Below, piece after piece: positions 1 through 7,340 of a stretch of DNA of 13,522 nt (position 1 is the stretch's first letter; each line of letters begins with the position of its first letter). A model generated the notes under the pieces. It made no database searches. It was not told the DNA's origin and worked only from the letters and a program-made list of their open reading frames with translations. Both the position numbers and the translations under genes were made by a program. This DNA comes from JBASNZ01 sp049657775 (GTDB lineage: Bacteria; Actinomycetota; Coriobacteriia; Anaerosomatales; Anaerosomataceae): contig JBASNZ010000053.1 of assembly GCA_049657775.1 (NCBI GenBank), forward strand, positions 1-13,522, written 5' to 3'.

Positions 1-472
1 CATCCGGGAGGGCCTGCGCACGTTCGAGCCCATCGAGCATCGCCTCGAGCCGGCCGGCGTGGTCGGCGGCGTCGAGTACTTCAACGACTCCAAGGCCACC
101 AACCCGGACGCTGTGCTCAAGGCGCTCACCGCGTTCGACGAGTGTCCGCTCGTCGTACTCCTGGGCGGCCACAACAAGGGCAACGACTTTGGTGACCTGG
201 CCCGGGCGGTCTGCGATCGTTCCCGCGCCGCGGTCATCTTCGGCGAGTGCGCCGACGAACTCGAAGAGGCGTTTGCGAAGCAGGAGGGCACGTGCCGGGT
301 CGTCCGCGTGCCGGGCATGGCCGACGCGGTCAGCGCGGCTGCGGGCCTGGCGCATCCCGGAGACGTCGTGGTGCTCTCGCCGGCATGCGCGTCGTTCGAC
401 GAGTTCGACAACTACGAGCATCGCGGGCGCGTGTTCAAGGACCTTGTGTCGACGATGGCCAAGGGCAGCTGA
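1..472 (+). CDS. murD: UDP-N-acetylmuramoylalanine--D-glutamate ligase, C-terminal part (5' end outside window)
   Basis: MurD adds D-glutamate to UDP-MurNAc-L-alanine in the cytoplasm, using ATP. Only the last 156 residues are here, reading in frame from base 2 to a TGA at 470-472. They cover the C-terminal ligase domain. Visible family motifs are the HRLE segment at fragment residues 13-16, FNDSKATNPDA shortly after, LLGGHNKGNDF in the middle, and LSPACASFDEFDNYEHRG near the end. These are typical of MurD rather than MurC, MurE or MurF. The ATP-binding GKT loop and the N-terminal UDP-binding domain must lie upstream of the window. The stop is 6 bp before the ftsW start, which fits one operon. 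An internal GTG at 59 is in frame but is only a valine within the domain. Confidence 0.96.
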   Translation, partial: IREGLRTFEPIEHRLEPAGVVGGVEYFNDSKATNPDAVLKALTAFDECPLVVLLGGHNKGNDFGDLARAVCDRSRAAVIFGECADELEEAFAKQEGTCRVVRVPGMADAVSAAAGLAHPGDVVVLSPACASFDEFDNYEHRGRVFKDLVSTMAKGS

Positions 473-478
473 TCCGTC

Positions 479-1822
479 GTGCGAGCCCGGGCCAGGTCGA
501 ACACCACAGCGGTCTACCTGCTCCTTGGGAGCACACTCGCGCTGTCGCTGCTCGGCCTGCTCATGATCTACTCGGCCGCGTCGGTCTCGGACTACGTGAA
601 GCAGGGCAACAGCGCGTACCACATGGTGCGCCAGCTGCGGTGGCTCATCTCCGGCGCGGTAGGGCTGTGGCTGGCTTCGCGCCTGGATATCCGCTACGGC
701 GCGCGCAACCCCGGACTGCTGCGCAATCCCACGGTGATCAGCTGGGGTGCGTGGGGCATCTCGGTGCTGGGGCTGCTGGCCGTGCTGGTGGCGGGTTCCA
801 CCGGCGGTGGCGCAAAGAGCTGGCTCGACGTGGGCCCGGTGAGTTTCCAACCGTCCGAGTTTGCCAAACTGGGCTGCGTTCTGGTGACCGCGTACCTGCT
901 CACCGGTTGGCGCAGGCGCGAGCTGACCGACAGAGAACTGATCGGCCGTCTGTTGGGAGCGCTGTTCCCGGTCTTCCTGCTCGTGATGATGCAGCCCGAC
1001 ATGGGTACCGCCATGTCGATAGCCATCCCGATCGTATTGCTGCTCCTTCTCGGCGACGTGAAGGTAAGCATCCTGGCAGCGATCGGCACCGTGGGGGCCG
1101 TGATCGCGGGCGGGTTCATGGTGAGTGCGCCGTATCGTCTGGCGCGCTTGCTCTCGTTCATCGATCCGTGGAAGGACCCGCAGGGCGATGGCTTCCAGAT
1201 CATCCAGTCGCTGTACGCGTTCGGTTCCGGCGGCATCGCCGGGGTCGGTCTTGGGCTCTCGCGACAGAAGTTCTTCTACCTGCCGGCCGCGCACACCGAC
1301 TTCATCTTCGCCATCGTGGGTGAGGAGCTGGGGCTGATCGGCACGCTGGCGGTGGTGATCGCCTTCGTCACGTTCACGTATGCGGGCATCCGCATCGCGC
1401 TTGCGGCCGCCAACCCGTTCGACCGGCTGCTCGCCGGCGGGATCATCGCGATGGTGTCCACGCAGGCGGTCATGAACATGGCGGCCGTGACGGGTTTGAT
1501 GCCCATCACCGGTATCCCGCTCCCGCTTATGAGCTACGGCGGCTCGTCTCTGATGTTCACGCTCACCTGCATCGGCCTCGTCGTTGGCGTGGCCCGGCGA
1601 ACCGCGGGTGTCGCGGCACGTCCAAAGACGGTATCTGGTTCGCGCGCGAGCGGAACGGGCTCGCCACGCATACACTTGGTAGACAACACCGCGACGCGCC
1701 CGTCGCGGACTCGTGAAGCAAAGGGGTCGCAGCGTGAGGTTTCTTCTCAGCGGAGGCGGGACGGCGGGCCACATCTACCCGGCGCTGACAGTGGCAAACC
1801 TCCTCGCCGAAGGCGGGCGTGA
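479..1822 (+). CDS. ftsW: SEDS-family septal peptidoglycan glycosyltransferase FtsW
   Basis: Polytopic membrane protein of 447 residues that polymerises lipid II into glycan strands at the septum with its partner class B PBP. About ten hydrophobic segments span residues 11 to 373. SEDS signatures are visible: FQPSEFAK (123-130), MQPDMGTA (171-178), FIDPWKDPQGDGFQIIQSLY (227-246), the loop AAHTDFIFAIVGEELG (270-285) with D274 matching the family's essential Asp, and PLPLMSYGGSSL (348-359). The start is a GTG with only a weak, distant AAGGGC (461-466). Later starts would lose the first membrane helix. The tail from about residue 374 is hydrophilic, rich in Arg, Ser and Gly, and overlaps murG by 89 bp in another frame. 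The paralogue RodA is excluded mainly by cluster position between murD and murG. Confidence 0.95.
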   Translation: MRARARSNTTAVYLLLGSTLALSLLGLLMIYSAASVSDYVKQGNSAYHMVRQLRWLISGAVGLWLASRLDIRYGARNPGLLRNPTVISWGAWGISVLGLLAVLVAGSTGGGAKSWLDVGPVSFQPSEFAKLGCVLVTAYLLTGWRRRELTDRELIGRLLGALFPVFLLVMMQPDMGTAMSIAIPIVLLLLLGDVKVSILAAIGTVGAVIAGGFMVSAPYRLARLLSFIDPWKDPQGDGFQIIQSLYAFGSGGIAGVGLGLSRQKFFYLPAAHTDFIFAIVGEELGLIGTLAVVIAFVTFTYAGIRIALAAANPFDRLLAGGIIAMVSTQAVMNMAAVTGLMPITGIPLPLMSYGGSSLMFTLTCIGLVVGVARRTAGVAARPKTVSGSRASGTGSPRIHLVDNTATRPSRTREAKGSQREVSSQRRRDGGPHLPGADSGKPPRRRRA

Positions 1823-2858
1823 CGAGGTACTCTTCGTCGGCACGCCGGATGGTCTGGAGGCCCGTCTCGTTCCCGAGGCGGGCGTCGCGTTTGTGCCGAT
1901 CTCCTCGGCGGGCTTTGATCGCGGCAACCCCATCACGCTCGTGACCTCAGGGTTCAGGGTGCTGGCTTCGGTGGTGCGCTCCTGGCGACTGCTGCGCACG
2001 TACCGTCCCGACGTGGTCACCGGCTTTGGGGGCTACGTGTCGCTGCCCGTAGGCCTGGCCGCGGTGATCACGCGCACGCCGCTGATCCTGCACGAGCAGA
2101 ACTCGGTGCCGGGCCTGGCCAACCGGCTGCTCTCGCGCTGGGCGGGTACGGCCGCCATCACGTACGAGTCCTCCGCGAAGTACCTCAAGCACCCCGGACG
2201 CGCGGTCGTAACCGGCAATCCGATCCGCGAGGCCATCACGCACTCCACTCGCGAGAGCGGACGCGCGGCGCTCGGGCTGGACCCGGGCGCTGTCGTTGTG
2301 CTCGTGTTCGGCGGTAGCCGCGGCGCGCGCAAGCTCAACGAATCGGTCGTGCGGCTGTGGCCCGAGTTCTCCTCGGTGCCCGGCTTGCAGCTGGTACATG
2401 TGACCGGTAGGATCGACGCCGCTTCGGTGGCCGAGCAGATGGCCGGGCAGGTCGGGGGCGGTTCCGGAGCCTACCACCTGCACGAGTACATCGACGACAT
2501 GGGCGGCGCGATCGCCGCGGCGGACGTGGTGGTGGCGCGGGCTGGGGCCACATCGATCGCCGAGATAACCGCAATCGGGCGCGCATCGGTGCTGGTGCCG
2601 TACCCGTACGCGACCGACGACCACCAGACGCTCAATGCGCGCGCGGTCGCGGCAGGCGGCGGCGCCATCGTGGTGCCCGATGCCGAGGTGGAGACCGACG
2701 CGTTCTCCTCGGCGGTCCTGGGACTGGTGCGGGATTCGCGCAAGCGTGAGAGGATGGCGTCGGCAGCCGCGGCGCTAGGACGGCCCGACGCGGGTCGCCG
2801 GGTGGCCGAGATGGTTCGCTCGGCCGCGAACGGACGTAACAACAAGGAGACCCGATGA
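1734..2858 (+). CDS. murG: UDP-GlcNAc:undecaprenyl-PP-MurNAc-pentapeptide GlcNAc transferase (lipid II synthase)
   Basis: MurG is a GT-B glycosyltransferase of family GT28 on the inner membrane face. It transfers GlcNAc from UDP-GlcNAc to lipid I, making lipid II. The 374-residue length is normal. The N-terminal Gly-rich loop SGGGTAGHIYPAL is at 6-18, GFGGYVSLP at 97-105, HEQNSVPG at 120-127, TGNPIR at 160-165, GGSRGA at 193-198, and the donor-site motifs ARAGATSIAE at 268-277 and PYPYATDDHQ at 289-298. I chose GTG 1734 because it begins with MRFLLSGGG as in the family and has AAAGGGG at 1720-1726, 7 nt upstream. GTG 1713 would add seven atypical residues. The start lies 89 bp inside ftsW, and the stop overlaps the murC start (ATGA). 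Confidence 0.97.
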   Translation: MRFLLSGGGTAGHIYPALTVANLLAEGGRDEVLFVGTPDGLEARLVPEAGVAFVPISSAGFDRGNPITLVTSGFRVLASVVRSWRLLRTYRPDVVTGFGGYVSLPVGLAAVITRTPLILHEQNSVPGLANRLLSRWAGTAAITYESSAKYLKHPGRAVVTGNPIREAITHSTRESGRAALGLDPGAVVVLVFGGSRGARKLNESVVRLWPEFSSVPGLQLVHVTGRIDAASVAEQMAGQVGGGSGAYHLHEYIDDMGGAIAAADVVVARAGATSIAEITAIGRASVLVPYPYATDDHQTLNARAVAAGGGAIVVPDAEVETDAFSSAVLGLVRDSRKRERMASAAAALGRPDAGRRVAEMVRSAANGRNNKETR

Positions 2859-4255
2859 GTTCTGTGTACGCCCACTTCATAGGCGTCGGCGGTGCCGGCA
2901 TGAGCGGGATCGCGCGTGTGCTTCACGAGCGCGGCATCGCCGTGACCGGCTCGGACCTGAAAGCGTCGCGCTACGCGCGCTCGCTTGAGGAGGCGGGCGT
3001 GACCGTGCACATCGGGCACGCGGCCGGCAACCTGGGCGACCCGGAAGTTGTGGTGGTCTCCTCGGCGATTCCCGAGAGCAACCCCGAGCTTGCCGAGGCG
3101 CGCCGCCGCGGCATCGACGTGTGGCCGCGGGCCAAGATGCTCGCGCACGTGGGAGCCGATAGAACGACGCTCGCGGTGGCTGGAACGCACGGCAAGACGA
3201 CGACGTCGTCCATGCTGGCGACGGTGATCGCGGGACTGGGACTGGACCCCACGTTCCTTATCGGCGGCGAGCTTAACGACATGGGCGCCAACGCGCGGTG
3301 CGGAGCGGGTGAGTACTACGTGGTGGAGGCCGACGAGAGCGACGGGTCGTTCCTGTTCCTCGACCCCCATCTTGCGATCGTCACCAATGTCGAGGCGGAC
3401 CACCTGGACCACTACTCGGGCATCGACGAGGTCGTGGCGACCTTTGGCGAGTTCCTCGAGAAGGTCACGGTCGACGGCATCGCGGTGGTCTGGGCCGATG
3501 ACGAGCACCTTCCGGAACTTGCGGCACAGCACTGCCGCGGACGGGTCGTGACGTACGGCATGGCCGAGGATGCGACCGTGCGCTGCGAGTCGCTCGTGCG
3601 AGAGGGGCTGGGGTACCGGTTTGATGTGCGCCTGCCCGACGGGACGGCCATCAACGCGCGTACGGGCGTGCCCGGCGAGCACAACGTGATCAACGCCACG
3701 GGCGTTCTGGCTGCCGCGTGGGCCCTGGGGCTGGACGTTTTGGCCGCCGCGGAAGCGCTTGCGGGTTTCACCGGCGTTCGACGCCGCTTCGATCGCGTCG
3801 GTGAGGTGGGCGGCGTGCTCGTGGTGGACGACTACGCGCACCATCCTACCGAGGTCCGCGCGACGCTCGCGGCCGCCACCGGTGGCGACTTCGGGCGCGT
3901 GTGGGTTGTCTTCCAGCCGCACCGCTACAGCCGTACGGCCGCTTTGGGTGACGACTTCGGGGCCTCGTTCGGCAACGCCGACCGCGTGGTCCTCATGGAC
4001 GTGTACAGCGCCGGAGAGGCGCCGATCCCGGGCGTGAGCGGCAAGACGGTGCTGGACGCGCTTCTGGATGCGGACTGCCGTGCACAGGCGGCGTACTTCC
4101 CGCATCGTGCGGACATCTGCGACTACCTGGCACCGAGAGTGCGCCGCGGCGACCTGGTGCTGACGATGGGCGCCGGGGACGTGACGTCGATGGCGGGCGA
4201 GCTCGTTCGCGCGCTCGAAGCGCGTGAGGACGCGGCGGAGCCGGCGTGCAGGTGA
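2855..4255 (+). CDS. murC: UDP-N-acetylmuramate--L-alanine ligase
   Basis: MurC is the first of the ATP-dependent Mur ligases, joining L-alanine to UDP-MurNAc in the cytoplasm. The 466 residues contain all three domains. The UDP-binding Rossmann loop GVGGAGMSG is at 10-18, the ATP loop AGTHGKTTT at 109-117, EADESDGSF at 158-166, TNVEADHLDHY at 177-187, EHNVINA at 265-271, GVRRRFD at 297-303, DDYAHHPTE at 315-323 and FQPHRYSRT at 343-351. The HxGKT plus DDYAHHPTE combination separates MurC from the other Mur ligases. The ATG overlaps the murG stop by four bases and has AAGGAG at 2844-2849, the strongest ribosome site in the first half of the cluster. This suggests translational coupling with renewed initiation. 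Confidence 0.98.
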   Translation: MSSVYAHFIGVGGAGMSGIARVLHERGIAVTGSDLKASRYARSLEEAGVTVHIGHAAGNLGDPEVVVVSSAIPESNPELAEARRRGIDVWPRAKMLAHVGADRTTLAVAGTHGKTTTSSMLATVIAGLGLDPTFLIGGELNDMGANARCGAGEYYVVEADESDGSFLFLDPHLAIVTNVEADHLDHYSGIDEVVATFGEFLEKVTVDGIAVVWADDEHLPELAAQHCRGRVVTYGMAEDATVRCESLVREGLGYRFDVRLPDGTAINARTGVPGEHNVINATGVLAAAWALGLDVLAAAEALAGFTGVRRRFDRVGEVGGVLVVDDYAHHPTEVRATLAAATGGDFGRVWVVFQPHRYSRTAALGDDFGASFGNADRVVLMDVYSAGEAPIPGVSGKTVLDALLDADCRAQAAYFPHRADICDYLAPRVRRGDLVLTMGAGDVTSMAGELVRALEAREDAAEPACR

Positions 4256-5163
4256 CGCCCGCATACCAGCGGCTCAAGGCCGCGATATCGGGCGAGGTCC
4301 GCGCGATGGAGCCCATGGCACGCCACACCTCGTTCCGCATCGGCGGACCCGCAGATCTGTTCGTTATCTGCGATACGGTTGCGGATCTGGCCGAGACCAT
4401 CGGTGTCCTTTCCGACGAGGAGATCCCCTTTGTGGTGGTTGGTAAGGGGACCAACCTGATCGTCTCGGACGCCGGATACCGCGGGGCGGTGCTTACGCTC
4501 GGCAAGGAGTTCAAGCGGCATGCGGTCGAGGACGAGTATCTGCGAGCGGGCGCCGCATGCATTCTGGCGTATCTGGTGCAAGACGCGTTCTCGCGTGGGC
4601 TAGGGGGTCTGGAGTTCGCCGTGGGCGTGCCGGGCACCCTTGGAGGCGCGCTCGCTATGAACGCCGGCTCGCGTGACGCCTGGATCGGCCACGTGACCGA
4701 CTCGGTAACGCTCTATGTGCCCGGCGAGGGGTTGCTGCGTATGCCCGGGCGTGAGGTGGTGTGGGCCTACCGTTCGAGCGGGCTGCCGCAGCGGGGTATC
4801 ATCGTAGAGAGCGTGCTCAAGCTCGCCTCGGCGGATCCCCGGCGCATCCGGCTTCAGATGGAGCAGGCGCTCGACCGGCGCAAGGAGTCGCAGCCGCTTG
4901 GCGTACCGAGCGCGGGGAGCGTGTTCGTGAACCCCGAGGGTGACTCGGCGGGGCGCCTGATCGAGGCAGCCGGACTCAAGAACACGCGAATGGGCGGCGC
5001 GCGCGTCTCGGACGTGCACGCCAACTTCATCGTCAACGATGGGGGAGCGAGCGCGGCGGACGTGCTCGGTCTTATCCGCAAGATCAAGATGACTGTAAGG
5101 GACTCGTATGGCATCGAACTCCAACCGGAAGTCAGGTTCCTCGGGGAGTTCGTCGAACCGTAG
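4246..5163 (+). CDS. murB: UDP-N-acetylenolpyruvoylglucosamine reductase
   Basis: FAD flavoenzyme that reduces UDP-GlcNAc-enolpyruvate with NADPH to UDP-MurNAc, the substrate of MurC. The 305 residues carry RHTSFRIGGPADLF (26-39), the FAD-binding GKGTNLIVSDAGYRG (66-80), GLEFAVGVPGTLGGALAMNA (121-140), YRSS (175-178), SAGSVFVNP (222-230) with S225 matching the proton-donating Ser, and LQPEVRFLGEF (292-302) with E295 matching the catalytic Glu. The compact length suggests the shorter type II MurB class, an inference. There are two possible starts. GTG 4246 lies 5 nt after GGCGGAG (4234-4240). GTG 4252 forms a GTGA overlap with the murC stop. The products differ by two residues. Confidence 0.97.
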   Translation: MQVTPAYQRLKAAISGEVRAMEPMARHTSFRIGGPADLFVICDTVADLAETIGVLSDEEIPFVVVGKGTNLIVSDAGYRGAVLTLGKEFKRHAVEDEYLRAGAACILAYLVQDAFSRGLGGLEFAVGVPGTLGGALAMNAGSRDAWIGHVTDSVTLYVPGEGLLRMPGREVVWAYRSSGLPQRGIIVESVLKLASADPRRIRLQMEQALDRRKESQPLGVPSAGSVFVNPEGDSAGRLIEAAGLKNTRMGGARVSDVHANFIVNDGGASAADVLGLIRKIKMTVRDSYGIELQPEVRFLGEFVEP

Positions 5164-6097
5164 GAAGGTCCACGTTGGGACCGGCTCGCACAGCCGCAAA
5201 CTGTCCGAGCAACCGGTGACGCACCCCAAACCCAAGGCGGCCAGACAGCCGAACATCCTCATAGACGCCCCCACGCGCGGCGTCCGACCGCGCACGTTCG
5301 AGGCCGAGGCACCCCGCAGCGGCGTGGGCCAAAAGGTCGCCCGCGAGAAGCGTGACGAACGCGAGCGGCGCCGGGCCGAGCAGATCCGGCTGATGCGCTT
5401 GCGCGTGACTGTGACCGCTATCGTCGTCGTGCTCGCGATCTCGGGGATCACCGCGCTGTACCGCTCGCAGATCTTCGACATCCGCACCGTAGAGGTACTT
5501 GGCACGAGCACGCTCACCCAGGAGGCGGTCCGTGCCCGTGCGGCCGTGCCCGAGAACGCGACGCTCTTCCGGTATCCCGAGCATGCGATCCGGGAGCGGC
5601 TTCTTGCAGATGCGTGGATAGCCGACGTACAAGTGACGCGCAACTACCCGCATACACTCCGCATCCGCGTGACGGAGCGCGTTCCGGTGGCCATCGTGGA
5701 TACCGGCGATACGTTCTGGGTAGTGGACGGCGCCGGCTTCGTGCTGGGCGAGCAGTCGCTTGAGGAGACATCCACGCTTGTTGTCGTGCGCGACATCCCC
5801 GGGCTCGACCTCAAGACCGCTAGGCAGACGTCTTCGGAGATCCTGCGCAACGCGCTGGGCGTGCTCACCGGCATCACCGAGGATCTCCACGACAAGGTCC
5901 GCGCGGTCAGCGCGCCGTCGATCGACGAGACCACGCTTATCACCACAGACAACGTGGAAGTGCTGGTAGGCGAGGCGGTCGAGCTGCCGAAGAAGGACCT
6001 GATCGTGCTCAAGATACTTCGGGATCAGGCCGGTGCGGTGGTGTTCATCGACGTCCGCAACACCGAGCGCCCGGTGTCGCGAGGACTGGAAGAGTAG
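5108..6097 (+). CDS. ftsQ: Cell division protein FtsQ/DivIB (POTRA domain)
   Basis: Single-pass membrane protein that links early and late divisome proteins outside the membrane. It has 329 residues: a long cytoplasmic tail (1 to about 96) rich in Ser, Lys and Arg, ending in a charged stretch around 79-98 (KREKRDERERRRAEQ-like composition), a membrane helix at about 98-117 (TAIVVVLAISGITAL), and a POTRA domain from about 122 to 197 (IFDIRTVEVLG ... VQVTRNYPHTLRIRVTERVP). The FtsQ beta domain follows, with VVDGAGFVL. The ATG is preceded by TAAGGGA at 5096-5102 with 5 nt spacing, which supports this start even though it lies 56 bp inside murB. The Gram-positive name DivIB would fit equally well. 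Confidence 0.93.
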   Translation: MASNSNRKSGSSGSSSNRRKVHVGTGSHSRKLSEQPVTHPKPKAARQPNILIDAPTRGVRPRTFEAEAPRSGVGQKVAREKRDERERRRAEQIRLMRLRVTVTAIVVVLAISGITALYRSQIFDIRTVEVLGTSTLTQEAVRARAAVPENATLFRYPEHAIRERLLADAWIADVQVTRNYPHTLRIRVTERVPVAIVDTGDTFWVVDGAGFVLGEQSLEETSTLVVVRDIPGLDLKTARQTSSEILRNALGVLTGITEDLHDKVRAVSAPSIDETTLITTDNVEVLVGEAVELPKKDLIVLKILRDQAGAVVFIDVRNTERPVSRGLEE

Positions 6098-6232
6098 CGG
6101 TATACAAGAATGTTGCAAACCTCTTGCGTCTAGTGTAAGGTTCATGCAAAGATTGACGTTTGCTCTGGTACTATATACATCTAGTTGAGGTTTAGGGTAG
6201 CACCGAACACCGCAGATAGCAGGAGGCGTGAC
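6098..6232 (+). promoter_or_regulatory. AT-rich ftsZ upstream region with promoter-like elements
   Basis: This 135-bp gap between ftsQ and ftsZ is clearly more AT-rich than the surrounding genes. Two possible sigma-A-type promoters are visible by eye. The first is TTGCAA (6113-6118), 17 nt, then TAAGGT (6136-6141), which fits the actinobacterial TANNNT -10 pattern. The second has TTGACG (6153-6158) and an AT-rich TATATACAT (6172-6180), where the best -10 match (TATACA, 6174-6179) leaves only 15 nt. TGCAAA occurs at 6114-6119 and again at 6145-6150, 31 bp apart, with an inverted TTTGC at 6159-6163. A strong AGGAGG (6221-6226) sits 6 nt before the ftsZ ATG. Known dcw clusters often have extra ftsZ promoters here. 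The exact sites are inference. Confidence 0.6.
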
Positions 6233-7324
6233 ATGCTGGAGACGGGGGCGAACTACCTCGCGGTAATCAAGGTCCTTGGCATCGGTGGAGGCGGTACCAA
6301 CGCCGTCAACCGTATGGTCGAGGCCGGCGTTAAGGGTGTGGAGTTCATCGCCGTGAACACCGACGCCCAGGCGCTTCTCATGTCTGATGCCGACTACAAG
6401 GTCCACATCGGGGTGGGACTCACCAAGGGTCTTGGCGCCGGCGCGGATCCGGATGTGGGATTCCAGGCCGCCGAGGAGAACAAGGCCGAGATCAAAGAGG
6501 CGCTCCAGGGCGCCGACATGGTCTTCATCACGGCCGGCGAGGGTGGCGGCACCGGAACCGGTGCAGCGCCTGTTATCGCCCAGATCGCCAAGGAAGAGAT
6601 AGGAGCCCTCACGGTCGCGGTCGTTACGCGGCCGTTCGCGTTTGAGGGTCGCAAGCGTGCGCTGCAGGCCGAAGAGGGTATCAAGCGCCTTCGCGAGCAC
6701 GTGGACACGCTCATCGTGATCCCGAATGACCGCCTGCTGCAGGTGGCGGAGAAGAAGACGTCCATCTTAGACGCGTTCCGCATTGCCGATGACGTGCTGC
6801 GCCAGGGCACGCAGGGCATCACCGACCTCATCACGGTTCCGGGTCTTATCAATCTGGACTTCGCCGATGTTCGTACCATCATGCAGGACGCCGGGTCGGC
6901 CCTTATGGGCATCGGTGTTGCCACCGGCGACAACCGTGCGCATGAAGCCGCCAAGGCTGCCATCTCGAGCCCGCTGCTTGAGAGCAGCATCGAAGGCGCA
7001 CAGGGGGTGCTCCTCAGCATCTCCGGCGGCAGCGACCTGGGTCTGTTCGAGGTCAACGAGGCCGCGGAAGTGGTCGCGGCCGCCGGACACCCGGACGCCA
7101 ACATCATCTTCGGCGCCGTGATCGACGATTCGTTGATGGATTCGATCCGCGTGACCGTTATCGCAACCGGCTTTGGCGGCAAGCGCCGCCAGGAGACGAT
7201 GGACTTCGAGTCGTCCATCTCGTCGCCGGAGGATACCGGCCCCGTGATCCCGACCTTTGAGCCGCTCAAGACGAACGCGGGCGACGAGGACTATGACATT
7301 CCTGAGTTCCTGAAGCGTCGCTAG
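6233..7324 (+). CDS. ftsZ: Cell division protein FtsZ
   Basis: Tubulin-like GTPase that polymerises into the cytokinetic ring. It has 363 residues. The N-terminal nucleotide-binding loop LGIGGGGTNAVNRM is at 15-28, VNTDAQAL at 41-48, the tubulin signature AGEGGGTGTGAAPV at 101-114, RPFAFEGRKR at 133-142, and the T7 synergy loop NLDFADV at 207-213 supplies the catalytic acidic residues. A linker of only about 30 residues leads to the C-terminal peptide DIPEFLKRR, used to bind membrane tethers. No ftsA is adjacent, so SepF is the likely tether (family knowledge, not seen here). I chose ATG 6233 because AGGAGG lies 6 nt upstream and the protein then starts like other FtsZs. An in-frame TTG at 6185 would add 16 unlikely residues and has no ribosome site. 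Confidence 0.99.
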   Translation: MLETGANYLAVIKVLGIGGGGTNAVNRMVEAGVKGVEFIAVNTDAQALLMSDADYKVHIGVGLTKGLGAGADPDVGFQAAEENKAEIKEALQGADMVFITAGEGGGTGTGAAPVIAQIAKEEIGALTVAVVTRPFAFEGRKRALQAEEGIKRLREHVDTLIVIPNDRLLQVAEKKTSILDAFRIADDVLRQGTQGITDLITVPGLINLDFADVRTIMQDAGSALMGIGVATGDNRAHEAAKAAISSPLLESSIEGAQGVLLSISGGSDLGLFEVNEAAEVVAAAGHPDANIIFGAVIDDSLMDSIRVTVIATGFGGKRRQETMDFESSISSPEDTGPVIPTFEPLKTNAGDEDYDIPEFLKRR

Positions 7325-7340
7325 ACGGCGCTTGTGTTTG
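7313..7340 (+). terminator. Candidate hairpin terminator over the ftsZ stop codon
   Basis: An 8-bp stem pairs 7313-7320 (AAGCGTCG) with 7326-7333 (CGGCGCTT), including one G-T pair, around a 5-nt loop CTAGA that contains the ftsZ TAG. The bases that follow, GTGTTTGG, form only a weak T-rich stretch. It may be a weak intrinsic terminator or a 3'-end stabilising hairpin. The lack of a proper U-run keeps confidence modest. Confidence 0.4.

Noticed and set aside
2471..4264. 597-codon open frame on the minus strand opposite murG/murC
   Set aside because: Arg/His/Val-rich translation with no recognisable motif. It mirrors the well-supported murC coding frame, as GC-rich codon bias commonly produces.
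6185..6232. Upstream TTG start for ftsZ adding 16 residues
   Set aside because: It has no ribosome site, the added residues are not FtsZ-like, and ATG 6233 has AGGAGG at ideal spacing.
5132..6700. 522-codon open frame on the minus strand opposite ftsQ and ftsZ
   Set aside because: It crosses the ftsZ promoter region and two real genes and shows no domain signature. It is a shadow of high GC content.
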